Positions 40,346-49,098 of a stretch of 53,195 nt of DNA are shown here, piece by piece. Numbering within the stretch: the first letter of the stretch is position 1; the number at the start of each line of letters is the position of its first letter. Source of the DNA: CAYVBW01 sp964588685 (GTDB taxonomy: Bacteria > Patescibacteriota > Microgenomatia > UBA1400 > PJMF01). The stretch lies in NCBI GenBank assembly GCA_964588685.1, contig CAZPQG010000006.1, forward strand, positions 1-53,195, in the 5' to 3' direction. Position numbers and translations under genes: made by a program. The notes under the pieces were generated by a model, which made no database searches, had not been told where the DNA came from, and saw nothing but the letters and a program-made list of their open reading frames with translations.

Positions 40346-40681
40346 TTAAAGTTCTTTTTCCCAATCTTCAACCACTTGTTTACAGTATAAGTAGCGAGCA
40401 TACTCAGCAGTTTTTTCATGCAAAGCTTTTTCTTTTTCCCCTTCATCTACCTCTACTTTGTCGCCTAGTATCTTTTGAATATGGCCGCTGGTTTCTTGGG
40501 CGCGCTCAGTTAAAACTTGCGTTTGTTCTAAATTTTCCTGCTGTAAGAAATTAAATTGTTCATAATCAGTATCTTTGAATGGAGTATTTTCCAGCCAGCC
40601 CTGACTGCCGGCAAAATAAAATCCGTAAAGAATGACTGTAATGGCAATAGCACTTTTGATAATTCTGGCTATAATTTTCAT
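40346..40681 (-). CDS. Small membrane-anchored conserved hypothetical
   Basis: A 111-residue protein with an N-terminal helix (about 8-24) and a polar remainder. LTERAQETSGHIQKILGDKVEV and LHEKTAEYARYLYCKQVVEDWEKEL are distinctive, and I recall similar sequences in other CPR genomes without a known function. It converges on the gene at 39699. Its promoter is a TGCTATACT with about 3 nt to the start codon. Confidence 0.65.
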   Translation of the reverse strand: MKIIARIIKSAIAITVILYGFYFAGSQGWLENTPFKDTDYEQFNFLQQENLEQTQVLTERAQETSGHIQKILGDKVEVDEGEKEKALHEKTAEYARYLYCKQVVEDWEKEL

Positions 40682-40690
40682 AGCAATTTA

Positions 40691-40699
40691 AGTATAGCA
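40691..40699 (-). promoter_or_regulatory. Extended -10 promoter (TGCTATACT) of the 40346 gene
   Basis: On the minus strand TGCTATACT precedes the ATG at 40681. The predicted start near 40684 leaves about 3 nt of leader. The same nine bases recur before pgk. Confidence 0.55.
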
Positions 40700-40807
40700 G
40701 GAGCGAAGAAAATTTAAAAACTTTAAAGGCGTAAGATAGCTACTGAGTAATCGATAGAAAGTTTTTTTGGAGGAAATTTCAATGTGTAAATGATGCTAAA
40801 ATTGATG

Positions 40808-42019
40808 TTATTCATAGCGCAGCGCTTCAATTGGTTGCAACTGAGAAGCTCTTTTAGCAGGAGCTGCTCCAAAAATTAATCCTACTGCTGTTGAAACGCC
40901 AAAGGCAAGCAGAACTGCTTCAATGGTTACTTTGGCCGGAAAGACTGATTGAATCGCTGCAGAACCCGCAAAAGCTAGTCCCAAGCCAATTAACCCTCCC
41001 AAAATGGATAAAAAAGCAGCCTCAATGAGAAACTGTAATAAAATTTGATTAGGAGTTGCTCCTAAAGCCTTGCGTAAGCCGATTTCTCTTGTTCTTTCTG
41101 TTACTGAAACCAACATAATGTTCATGATACCGATTCCTCCAACGAGTAATGAAATTGCAGCAATGCCTCCCAAGGCAATAGTGAGCATATTTAAAATATC
41201 ACTGATTACGTCTAGAAGCTCAGTTTGATCATAGGCGCTAAATTCATCGTTGTCATATTTTTTTAGCAGACTATCCTCAATTGCATTAATAGCTTCTTTA
41301 GTAGAAGTTGTTGACTGAGCTCTTGCCGCCATTTCATTGATGTCGTTAGTGTTATAAATTCTAGACAAAGTGTTAAAGGGAATATAAACCATGCTGTCGA
41401 AAGGAGGTCCGCCAAAGCCGCTGCCTTTTTCTTCAGCTACTCCTATAACGGTAAAAGTAACAGCTCCAATGCGAATATTTTTTTGAATAGGGTCAACATC
41501 TCCGAATAAATCTTGGGCAATAGTATAACCTAAAATTGCCACACGGTTGCTGTTATTTGCCTCTGTTTTTGAGAACCAACGTCCTTTTTCTAAATTAGTA
41601 ATTAAAATTTGGTTATAGTTTTCATCTGTGCCTAAAATAGTACTTTTTTCAGAGCTATTTGAAAATTTAAGAGTATCACTTTGAGCGCTGTAATAAGTTA
41701 CTTTATGCAGCTGGGGTAATCGCTGCAGCTCTCGAACATCAGTTTTATTAAAATTAATATTAATGGCACTTAAAGCTTGATCTTGAAAAGAACTAAATTC
41801 TCCCTCATCATCAAAGAGGGAACCTGGGGCAATATAGATATTATTTGATCCCAAATCTTCAAAACTTTGAGTAACAAATGCCTCTAAACCTCTGCCTAAA
41901 GAAATTAACATAACTACTGAACCGACCCCTATAATAACGCCAAGCATGGTGAGTGCACTTCTCACTTTGTTAGTAAAAATAGCTTTAATAGCGATATTGG
42001 TGGTATTAGCTAAATTCAT
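40808..42019 (-). CDS. MacB-like ABC transporter permease (FtsX family)
   Basis: A 403-residue permease with the MacB periplasmic core domain after the first helix (about 20-42, ALTMLGVIIGVGSVVMLISLG) and three C-terminal helices (about 277-300, 330-355, 365-390). ERTREIGLRKALGATPNQILLQFLIEAAFLSILGGLIGL is the FtsX-family hallmark. The ATPase is separate (47 bp upstream) instead of fused as in E. coli MacB. It lies last in a three-gene operon with a membrane fusion protein. Confidence 0.88.
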   Translation of the reverse strand: MNLANTTNIAIKAIFTNKVRSALTMLGVIIGVGSVVMLISLGRGLEAFVTQSFEDLGSNNIYIAPGSLFDDEGEFSSFQDQALSAININFNKTDVRELQRLPQLHKVTYYSAQSDTLKFSNSSEKSTILGTDENYNQILITNLEKGRWFSKTEANNSNRVAILGYTIAQDLFGDVDPIQKNIRIGAVTFTVIGVAEEKGSGFGGPPFDSMVYIPFNTLSRIYNTNDINEMAARAQSTTSTKEAINAIEDSLLKKYDNDEFSAYDQTELLDVISDILNMLTIALGGIAAISLLVGGIGIMNIMLVSVTERTREIGLRKALGATPNQILLQFLIEAAFLSILGGLIGLGLAFAGSAAIQSVFPAKVTIEAVLLAFGVSTAVGLIFGAAPAKRASQLQPIEALRYE

Positions 42020-42066
42020 AATTCAGAAATCTAAAATAAGTTTTACTCTGAGAATTTTGAATATTT

Positions 42067-42807
42067 TTACAATTTTTTATTATAAGGAGGCAGATATTCT
42101 TTAGCTAGTTTGCCGTCATTCAGACAAATAATTTTTTCAGCGATTTTAGCTAAAGGTTTCTCGTGACTTACTAAAATAATTGTACGTCCTTGTTTATGCA
42201 GCTTTAAGAGTATTTCTTCTATCTTTTTGCCGCTTTTTGAACCCAAATTTCCTGTTGGTTCATCGGCAAAAATAATACTAGGGTTGTTAACTAAAGCTCG
42301 AGCAATAGCAACTCGTTGTTTTTGTCCGCCTGATAATTCATTAGGTCTGTTTTCTAAGCGGTCAGCTAATCCTAGTTGTGTTAAAATTTTTTTGCTCTTT
42401 TTTTGTCTTGTGGCTAAATCCACTCCGGCATAAATTAAAGGTAAAGCTACATTGTCTAGAGTGCTAGTTCTAGGTAGTAGATTAAATTGTTGAAAAACAA
42501 AACCAATTTCTTTGTTTCGCAGCTGTGCTCTTTCCGTCTCATCATATTTAGTTACATTTTGACCTTTGAGTAAAATTTTACCGCTTGAAGGTTTTGACAA
42601 CATGCTAGCTACTTGTAAAAAGGTTGATTTACCTGATCCTGAAGGACCAGTAATTGCCACAAAATCACCTTGTTTTATATCAAAATTAATATTATCAAGA
42701 GCTTTGATAGTTTGAGTGCCAACTTGATAAATTTTGCTAACGTTTTTTAATTCTAAAATTGAGGGAGGATTTTTAGTAATATTAGAGCCATTGTCTTTTT
42801 TGGTCAT
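42067..42807 (-). CDS. MacB/LolD-like ABC transporter ATPase
   Basis: A 246-residue ATP-binding subunit with Walker A GPSGSGKST (about 54-62), Q-loop VFQQFNLLP, signature LSGGQKQR (about 158-165), Walker B IIFADEPTGNLGS (about 179-190) and switch His in VSHE. Family sequence (LKNVSKIYQVGTQTIKAL) is typical of MacB/LolD/FtsE-type efflux or lipoprotein systems. It is the central gene of the operon: fusion protein 41 bp upstream, permease 47 bp downstream. Confidence 0.92.
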   Translation of the reverse strand: MTKKDNGSNITKNPPSILELKNVSKIYQVGTQTIKALDNINFDIKQGDFVAITGPSGSGKSTFLQVASMLSKPSSGKILLKGQNVTKYDETERAQLRNKEIGFVFQQFNLLPRTSTLDNVALPLIYAGVDLATRQKKSKKILTQLGLADRLENRPNELSGGQKQRVAIARALVNNPSIIFADEPTGNLGSKSGKKIEEILLKLHKQGRTIILVSHEKPLAKIAEKIICLNDGKLAKEYLPPYNKKL

Positions 42808-42847
42808 AAACTTAGACTGAGATGTTACATTATGCTTGCAATTAATA

Positions 42848-43930
42848 CTAAATGCTTGGGATTAATACCAAATCAGTTTCTTTTAACCCTGAAATTACCT
42901 CTACATATTCGCTAGTTTCTAAACCGACTTCAATCTTTTTTTCTTCAATCACGCCTTCTTTAGTTTGAACTTTAACAAAAGTTTGATCATCTCTTACTAT
43001 AGTGGCCATAAGTGGTATTGTAAGCACATTGGATTTATTTTCTAATTCAAGTAAGACATCGCCGTTCATGCCTAATCGATATTTGTCTAGGAGGTTTGTT
43101 CGTGTCTGCTGTGCTGTGTTGATGCTGCTACCTTGATTCTCTTGATTGTTGTTAGAAGCTATTGGCATTTCTATGATAAATACATTGCCGCCAGCTGTTT
43201 GGCTGCTGGTATAAGCAATATAATCAACGTGACTGGTAATTTTTTCATCTAGATAGGCGTCTAAAATAATGTTGCCTGCTTGGCCAGTTTTAATTTTGGC
43301 AATATCTTCTTCGTTAACCTCAGCTTTAAAAATTAAAGATTCAGGATCAACAATTTTAAAAATATCACTAACAGTTACTTGTACGTGCGGAATATTAGTT
43401 GGTTGCTGCACTAAAATTCCTGTGAAGGGAGCAGACATAACAGATTGAGAAATAGCAATATCTTGTATTTCGACGTCAAGAACAGCGTCATCAAGATCCC
43501 ATTGTTGTTGATCGACATAACGTTGTTCCTGTGTGTCTAAAATTTGATCTTCGATATCATCTTGCAGATTTTCCCAATCCCAACGTTGCTGCATATAGAG
43601 ATTAAGTTTTTTCTCAAGTCTTTTTTGTAAGTCGCGCTGATCAATAGTAGCAATAGTCTGCCACTGGTCAACCCAATCTCCTTCTTGCGCTCCTAAATAA
43701 ACAATTTTTCCGCCGGCCAAAAAGCGCAGCTGAGCTTTGCGTTTAGCATCAACATGACCAGAAATTTCTAGAGTTTTAGTTAAGTCGCGGTATTGAGGGT
43801 GTTCAAAGGTTTGCTCGGGCTGATCAGTCTGGCTCTTGAGAATAAAGAATCCGCTTAAGATTGCAGCAATAAAAAGAATAATAACCAATTTATAACGTTT
43901 TTTGAGAAAAGTAATAATTTTATTAATCAT
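42848..43930 (-). CDS. HlyD/MacA-type membrane fusion protein
   Basis: A 360-residue adaptor with an N-terminal helix (about 14-31). It is followed by a barrel-sandwich hybrid start (EISGHVDAKRKAQLRFLAGGKIVYLGAQEGDWVDQWQTIATID), a short coiled coil (about 95-155), the second lipoyl half (VMSAPFTGILVQ) and beta-barrel domains. MacA links the ABC pump to an outer channel in Gram-negatives. No TolC homologue is in the window and CPR bacteria generally lack outer membranes, so the protein may instead stabilise or regulate the pump. First gene of the operon. Confidence 0.87.
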   Translation of the reverse strand: MINKIITFLKKRYKLVIILFIAAILSGFFILKSQTDQPEQTFEHPQYRDLTKTLEISGHVDAKRKAQLRFLAGGKIVYLGAQEGDWVDQWQTIATIDQRDLQKRLEKKLNLYMQQRWDWENLQDDIEDQILDTQEQRYVDQQQWDLDDAVLDVEIQDIAISQSVMSAPFTGILVQQPTNIPHVQVTVSDIFKIVDPESLIFKAEVNEEDIAKIKTGQAGNIILDAYLDEKITSHVDYIAYTSSQTAGGNVFIIEMPIASNNNQENQGSSINTAQQTRTNLLDKYRLGMNGDVLLELENKSNVLTIPLMATIVRDDQTFVKVQTKEGVIEEKKIEVGLETSEYVEVISGLKETDLVLIPSI

Positions 43931-43944
43931 TAATTTGTAGTTTT

Positions 43945-43953
43945 TTTATAGCA
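43945..43953 (-). promoter_or_regulatory. Extended -10 promoter (TGCTATAAA) of the MacAB-like operon
   Basis: TGCTATAAA on the minus strand predicts a start near 43938, about 8 nt before the ATG at 43930. Confidence 0.45.
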
Positions 43954-44115
43954 ATAATGCTGCTGCTGTTTATTAACTGATTTTATATGTTATATAAGCT
44001 TATTTTTTGATTAAAAAAGAGTTAATCATGGATTAATATTCTATTATTAAATTAATTTAATAAATAATCTTCAAAAAAGTTTTGAGGCAAATTCAAAACT
44101 AAAATCCAAATCAAA

Positions 44116-44192
44116 TGGTGCGCGCGCTAGGACTCGAACCTAGAACCGCCAAGGTATAAGCTTGGAGCTCTAACCAATTGAGCTACGCGCGC
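44116..44192 (-). tRNA. tRNA-Ile (anticodon UAU), CCA encoded
   Basis: On the minus strand the sequence folds into a standard cloverleaf. The acceptor is GCGCGCG/CGCGCGC, fully paired. The D arm is GCTC/GAGC with GG in the loop. The anticodon arm is CCAAG-CTTATAC-CTTGG, with T33 and anticodon TAT. The T arm is CTAGG-TTCGAGT-CCTAG. A discriminator A and encoded CCA end it. The anticodon reads AUA codons. Most bacteria decode AUA with a CAU tRNA modified by TilS, so a UAU tRNA-Ile is uncommon. A TATAAT on the minus strand (44233-44238) lies about 35 nt upstream of the mature 5' end. Confidence 0.9.
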
Positions 44193-44232
44193 TATATTGC
44201 GTTTTTATTAAGAATTCACGGCAATGACTTAT

Positions 44233-44238
44233 ATTATA
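44233..44238 (-). promoter_or_regulatory. -10 hexamer of tRNA-Ile gene
   Basis: TATAAT on the minus strand, about 41 nt from the mature tRNA 5' end. A T-rich stretch lies at the -35 distance. No other gene shares this promoter. Confidence 0.4.
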
Positions 44239-44434
44239 ACTGAAGAATCAAGCTAAAAAAATATAAAAATTTAAAAAACAGGGCTGCAAACATCGAGAGG
44301 TAGGCTGATAAATATCAATTTAAATCCAGATATTAAGATAAAAAAAAGGAACAAGGATTAAAGTGGAAGTCCTGCATCTCTGGAAATGGTCTATCTTAAT
44401 GACCAATACAAGTGAAGCGCTTTCCGTAAAGGCT

Positions 44435-45702
44435 TTATAGGAATAGTAACAATAATAAGCCAGTGCCAACTGCTCCAATACCGATTCTAAGATAGTTGAT
44501 CCAATCGCTGAATCCGGGTTCGGGCGGTTCTGTTCTTCTCTCAACCTCTGTTTCTCCGGCTGGAGTTTGACATTGTTCATCTTCAGGATTTATATCCAAA
44601 CGACAGCGGCCATGATAGCAAATATGACTAATGTTTCGACAATCAGCATTAGTAGTGCAGCTTTGGTTGCAGTCAGCTTTGGTGTCAACTACAACTGTTT
44701 CTTCTTTTATTGGTTCGGGAGTAGCAGTAGGGCTGGGAGCGACAGCAATTGTTTCAGGAGTTGGTGTAGGGGTTGCTTCCGGTTTCACAGTCGGTGTAGG
44801 GGTTGCTTCAGGCTCTACAGTTGGTGTAGGGGTTGCTTCCGGTTCCACAGTCGGTGTAGGAGTTGCTTCCGGTTCTACAGTTGGTGTAGGGGTTGCTTCA
44901 GGCTCTACAGTTGGTGTAGGGGTTGCTTCCGGTTCCACAGTCGGTGTAGGAGTTGCTTCCGGTTCTACAGTTGGTGTAGGGGTTGCTTCCGGTTCCACGG
45001 TTGGCGTGGGAACAGCCTCTTTAATTTCAAAAGTTGNNNNNNNNNNNNNNNNNNNNNNNNNNNNNNNNNNNNNNNNNNNNNNNNNNNNNNNNNNNNNNNN
45101 NNNNNNNNNNNNNNNNNNNNNNNNNNNNNNNNNNNNGTTGCTTCCGGTTCCACGGTTGGCGTGGGAACAGCCTCTTTAATTTCAAAAGTTGTGTCACATA
45201 TCTTGACTTCTTCTACGGCTGCTGGCTCTGAATCTGGATCAGTAGGTACTTCTTTTTCTGGTAAAATTTGAGTCAAGTAAAAAATTCCGGCGCTGCTGAT
45301 TAATAAAAGAATAAAAGCTACTATTAGCAAAATTACAGGGCTTCTCTTTGATTTTGATCTAGATGACGGTGTAGGTTTTTTGGCACCTGGAGGAACTCCG
45401 CCAGGGGAAGCGGTATTCGGACTGTTTGACGGTGGTTTTCCCGGAGGGGCAAAAGCCGGGCCAGAGCCTTGCAATTTATCAGCAGGATTATTTTGTTTTT
45501 GGGCTGGTTTTTGTTGTTGCTGCTGTTGCCGGCCGACTAAGTTTTTAAAAGCGAAATCTTTTTTGGGTTGAGTTAAATGAGCAGGTTCTCGTGTTATGTC
45601 TGGCTTAGGTTGATTAAAACCTTTTGGAGAAGCGCTGCCGGTGCTGCCTGCAGCCGATTTATTAGAATTTTGTTTGCTAGAACTATTTTTGGCAATATTC
45701 AT
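44435..45702 (-). CDS. Repeat-rich membrane protein (PEATPTPTVE), split by a false gap
   Basis: Written as two ORFs around 100 N, this is probably one gene of about 370 residues. The 55 bases on each side of the gap are identical, and removing 100 N plus one copy restores a single frame. The protein has a Gln/Pro-rich cytoplasmic part (1-118), a helix (about 121-144), about eight PEATPTPTVE decapeptides, a Cys-rich module (CNQSCTTNADCRNISHIC..GRCR...QC) and a C-terminal helix with FSDWINYLRIGIGAVGTGLLL. The Cys module resembles small disulfide-knot modules of secreted proteins. Pro/Thr/Glu spacers usually span a cell wall or act as stalks. Function unknown. Confidence 0.72.
44781..45007 (-). 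repeat. 30-bp tandem repeats in the PEATPTPTVE protein
   Basis: Units begin at 44781, 44811, 44841, 44871, 44901, 44931, 44961 and 44991. A 90-bp higher-order block is present twice: 44811-44900 and 44901-44990 differ only in the last base. Coding frame is kept throughout. Confidence 0.9.
45037..45136. other. Assembly gap (100 N), probably artefactual
   Basis: The left flank 44982-45036 and right flank 45137-45191 are the same 55 bases. Contig ends that overlap by 55 bases suggest unmerged k-mer ends and no missing DNA. Confidence 0.9.
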
Positions 45703-46107
45703 ATTTTATTTTGCCTGGCTTTAAGGTTTGTCTAGATTCAAAATTAAATTTTTAAACTTTTAAAATTTACTTCTAAGCTTGAAGTCTAAGCTTGAAGTAT
45801 GCAAATTTAAAAGAGTTTTCAAAACTAAACTAATAAGTTATTATTATTTATTATAAATTATGGTATGGATTGTAAAAATTAATATTAATAAAATTACTAG
45901 AGTAAATATAATTTAGAGATTTAAAAACTAGTAAAGACTACTATTAAGAATAATACAGATAAGCCAGCCTCGTCAACTTTGTTAATTTAAATGAGCTAGT
46001 TTGATTAGTTTATTAATATTTACGCTGATCTAAATTATTATTTTTTTTGTTTATTTTTTTAATCAGGTTATTCAATAGGCGATTGTTTGGATTTTGACAG
46101 CATGTGT
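45703..46107. other. Intergenic region, repeat protein to pgk
   Basis: 405 bp, very AT-rich. Only a 13-bp tandem pair CTAAGCTTGAAGT (45773-45785 and 45786-45798) is notable. It lies about 70 bp upstream of the repeat protein start on the minus strand. No ORF seen. Confidence 0.4.
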
Positions 46108-47367
46108 TTACTTTTTAAGCACTTCTATGCCGGGCATTTTTTTTTCGGCTAAAAATTCTAAGGCGGCACCTCCAGCACTTGATGTATAGTCGAATCTGCC
46201 CTCAAAACCATATTTATTAATGGCCGTAATAGTATCACCGCCGCCGACAAAGGTTTCAGCCCCTGATTTAGCAATAGCACGGGCTATTTCTCTAGTGCCG
46301 TTTTCAAAAGGTTTTTTTTCAAATACACCCATTGGTCCGCTCCAAAAGATAGTGCCGGCCTGTAAAATAAGATCCGTAAAGAGTTTTATAGTCAGAGGGC
46401 CAATGTCCAAATACATCAAATCTTCATCATCTGGAGTATCAGCCATACCTGAAGTTAAATTAATTACTTCAGTGTCAGTGCTGTCAAAATTTTTTCCTGC
46501 CACGACATCAATTGGAGTTAAGATTTTTGGCAGAGGAATGTAGCCGTCTTTTAAAACCTTTTCTGTTTTATTTTCAGCCACAATTTGTTGAGCCATTGCT
46601 AAATAATCCAACTCTTCTTCATTAACCTTGCCTTCTTTCTTTAAAGTTGACATATGAGTTTCAATGCCTTCGGCTTTTAAGAAATTATTTGCCACTCCAC
46701 CGCCCACTAATACGATTTCAGCTATTTTATGCAGATTATAGACAGCCTCAATTTTTGTAGAAAGTTTTGCCCCTCCAACAACCACCACAAAAGGATGTTT
46801 AGGATCAGTCATAATGCGGGATAAGTTTTCAACTTCATGCTGTAAATGAAGACCGGCATAAGCAGGTAGAAGTTCAGCTACTGCTTGGATTGAAGCATGC
46901 TTGCGGTGACTGGTAGAAAAAGCCTCATTAACATAAATATCTGCCAAACTAGCTAACTGTTGAGCAAATTGTTGGTTATTTTCTCTTTCCTCTGGGTGAA
47001 AACGCAAATTTTCTAATAATAAAACTTGTCCCGGTTTTAGTTCAGCTGCTGCCTGTTCTACTTCACGCCCTATTACCTGATCAATAAATTTTACCGGGAA
47101 TTCATAATTATTATTAAGATATTCGGCAGCGGGTTTTAAACTTAGTTTCGGCTTTGATTTACCTTGAGGCCTGCCCAAATGAGAAATTAAAATAACCTTG
47201 GCATTATTTTTTAATAAAAATTCCAATAAAGGTAGAGAATCTGTGATCCGTTTAGCCTCTGCTACAACATATTTATCCCCCTTTTTTTTTAAAGGGACGT
47301 TGTAATCAACTCTGACCAAAACTGTTTTATTGGCTGCGATTGAATCTTGAAGAGTATTAAGCTGCAT
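46108..47367 (-). CDS. pgk: Phosphoglycerate kinase
   Basis: A glycolytic enzyme that forms ATP from 1,3-bisphosphoglycerate. The 419 residues show the N-domain signature VRVDYNVPLKKK (normally RxDxNVP), ISHLGRPQGK, LLENLRFHPEE, the nucleotide-domain VVVGGAKLSTKIE, WSGPMGVFE and GGGDTITAI near the C-terminus. These are complete. The gene is single, with an extended -10 promoter 41 bp upstream and the divergent S1 gene beyond it. Confidence 0.96.
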   Translation of the reverse strand: MQLNTLQDSIAANKTVLVRVDYNVPLKKKGDKYVVAEAKRITDSLPLLEFLLKNNAKVILISHLGRPQGKSKPKLSLKPAAEYLNNNYEFPVKFIDQVIGREVEQAAAELKPGQVLLLENLRFHPEERENNQQFAQQLASLADIYVNEAFSTSHRKHASIQAVAELLPAYAGLHLQHEVENLSRIMTDPKHPFVVVVGGAKLSTKIEAVYNLHKIAEIVLVGGGVANNFLKAEGIETHMSTLKKEGKVNEEELDYLAMAQQIVAENKTEKVLKDGYIPLPKILTPIDVVAGKNFDSTDTEVINLTSGMADTPDDEDLMYLDIGPLTIKLFTDLILQAGTIFWSGPMGVFEKKPFENGTREIARAIAKSGAETFVGGGDTITAINKYGFEGRFDYTSSAGGAALEFLAEKKMPGIEVLKK

Positions 47368-47407
47368 ATATGCCTTTTTTGTTAATTGAAAGTTTATCGT
47401 TTTTTAA

Positions 47408-47416
47408 AGTATAGCA
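47408..47416 (-). promoter_or_regulatory. Extended -10 promoter of pgk (TGCTATACT)
   Basis: Minus-strand TGCTATACT, identical to that before the 40346 gene. The predicted start near 47401 leaves about 34 nt before the ATG. Confidence 0.55.
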
Positions 47417-47524
47417 AATAAATAGAATAGGCTGTAAACTAATTTTTTTATTCATTTTAGAATATTAATTTTAATAGTTTTTGAGCGGTGAGCAGTTTTT
47501 TCACTTTTAAGTTTAAGCTTTATG

Positions 47525-47533
47525 TGTTATACT
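47525..47533 (+). promoter_or_regulatory. Extended -10 promoter of S1 gene (TGTTATACT)
   Basis: TGn plus TATACT. It lies within the open frame upstream of the chosen start, so it supports initiation at 47575 over 47488. The leader of about 35 nt includes AAAGGAG (47548-47554), which is too far (20 nt) from the ATG to be an ordinary Shine-Dalgarno. Confidence 0.55.
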
Positions 47534-47574
47534 TTTCCAACTCTACGAAAGGAGAATACTTAATAATAATAATT

Positions 47575-48987
47575 ATGGTTGCTAAAAGTAAAACAAAAGA
47601 AAAAACACAGGATTCAGCTAAAACAAAAGAAGATACACAAGACAAACAAACAGCTGATCAGAAAAAAACTGAACAAACAACGTCAACAGCATCAACTAAA
47701 AAAAGAAACAAGAAAAAAACTAAGACTCAAAATAATGCTGTTAAAAAAACAGATCAAAATTCAGCAGCAAAAACTTCAGGTCAAACTGATGATGACGTTT
47801 CTTCAGTAACATCCTCTGCAGATACTAGTGCTAAACCTCAAACCATGAAGGAACTCATGGCAATGACTGACTACGAGTCAGTCATTCCCCAAAGAGGTAA
47901 AAAAATAGAAGGCACTATAATTGAAAAGACTTCAAAAATGCTCAAGCTTGATATTAATGCTAAAAGTTTTGGCGTGGTATCAGAGCAGGAATTCGATTTT
48001 GCTCAAGATTATATAGACGACCTTTCGGTAGGCGATACTATTACTGCGACTGTTATTTCGGTAGAAAATAGCCGCGGGCAAATTTTGCTTAGCCTTAAAG
48101 GGGCTGCTAATGATGCTAAATGGCAATATTTTGAAGATGCTTATGAAAATGAAACAACTTTAACAGCAAAAGGAATAGAAGCCAATCGCGGCGGTTTAAT
48201 TGTAGTTGTGAATGGTGTTAGAGGCTTTGTTCCGTCAAGTCAATTTAGCCGGCGTTATCTGGATAATATTCAAGACTTAATAGGTGAAAAATTTGAAGTT
48301 AAGGCAATTGAGGTTGATCGAGAAAGAAATCGTTTAATATTTTCTGAGCGGCACGTCAGTGAAGAAAAACAATTGGGCCAGCGGGAAGAAGCATTGTCAG
48401 TAGTAAAGGAAGGTAATGTTTATGAAGGGGTGATATCAGGAGTAAAAGGCTTTGGTTTATTTATGACAGTTGAGGTGCCGATTGACGGCTCAGATTTGAG
48501 TGATAAAGTTGAGGACGGTCAGCTAAAAGATGAAACTCGTAGTAAAAATGATTTGCCAACTGAGGATATTGGTTACATTGAGGGTTTAATTCATATTTCT
48601 GAGATTAGCTGGGAAAAAGTTGATCACCCCAAAAACTATCATCAGGTAGGGGATAGAGTGCTGATAAAAGTGTTGGGTATTGATGAAAAGTCAGGCAAGC
48701 TTAACTTATCAATCAAACGCTTGAAAGAAGATCCTTGGAAGAAAGTGGCTAAAGATTACCAACCGGGGACAACTTTTTCAGGTAAAGTTTCCAGAATTGA
48801 GCCTTTTGGTGTTTTTATTGACGTTATGCCCGGAGTTGACGGTCTGATTCATGTTAGTAAATTGAGTCCGGAAGATAAATTTAAAATTGGCGATGAAGTT
48901 ACAGTTAATGTGGATAGCATTGAGCCTGAAAAACGACGCATGAGTTTAAGTTTAGTCAAGACAGAAGTGCCGGTAGGCTACAAATAA
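47575..48987 (+). CDS. rpsA: Ribosomal protein S1 (four S1 domains)
   Basis: bS1 binds mRNA and helps initiation on leaders without strong Shine-Dalgarno. From 47575 it has 470 residues: a Lys/Thr/Gln-rich N-terminal tail (1-100), then four S1 domains at about 107-175, 185-255, 275-385 and 395-465. Domain 3 (GNVYEGVISGVKGFGLFMTVE...EGLIHISEISWEKVDHPKNYHQVGD) carries an acidic insertion of about 30 residues. Domain 4 (GVFIDVMPGVDGLIHVSKLS) is canonical. E. coli has six domains; four are common in Gram-positive and CPR versions. The long basic tail is unusual. Confidence 0.88.
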   Translation: MVAKSKTKEKTQDSAKTKEDTQDKQTADQKKTEQTTSTASTKKRNKKKTKTQNNAVKKTDQNSAAKTSGQTDDDVSSVTSSADTSAKPQTMKELMAMTDYESVIPQRGKKIEGTIIEKTSKMLKLDINAKSFGVVSEQEFDFAQDYIDDLSVGDTITATVISVENSRGQILLSLKGAANDAKWQYFEDAYENETTLTAKGIEANRGGLIVVVNGVRGFVPSSQFSRRYLDNIQDLIGEKFEVKAIEVDRERNRLIFSERHVSEEKQLGQREEALSVVKEGNVYEGVISGVKGFGLFMTVEVPIDGSDLSDKVEDGQLKDETRSKNDLPTEDIGYIEGLIHISEISWEKVDHPKNYHQVGDRVLIKVLGIDEKSGKLNLSIKRLKEDPWKKVAKDYQPGTTFSGKVSRIEPFGVFIDVMPGVDGLIHVSKLSPEDKFKIGDEVTVNVDSIEPEKRRMSLSLVKTEVPVGYK

Positions 48988-49071
48988 AAGATAGAATTTA
49001 TAATTCTAAGCAAATTCTAAGCAGAAGTCTGGTTTTTTTAACCACACTAAGTTTAATAATAAAATTTATTC

Positions 49072-49098
49072 ACCTCGGTTTTAAGCCTGAGGTTTTTT
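49072..49098 (+). terminator. Rho-independent terminator of rpsA
   Basis: ACCTCGG pairs with CCTGAGGT (7 bp including one G-T) across a T/A-rich loop and is followed by TTTTTT. It lies 85 bp after the S1 stop. Confidence 0.65.

Noticed and set aside
44781..45007. Regular 30-bp repeats resembling a CRISPR array
   Set aside because: There are no unique spacers. The repeats are contiguous and encode the decapeptide PEATPTPTVE in frame.
44567..45271. Plus-strand ORFs over the 30-bp repeats
   Set aside because: They are mirror frames of the minus-strand repeat gene, whose ends include a signal-like helix and Cys module.
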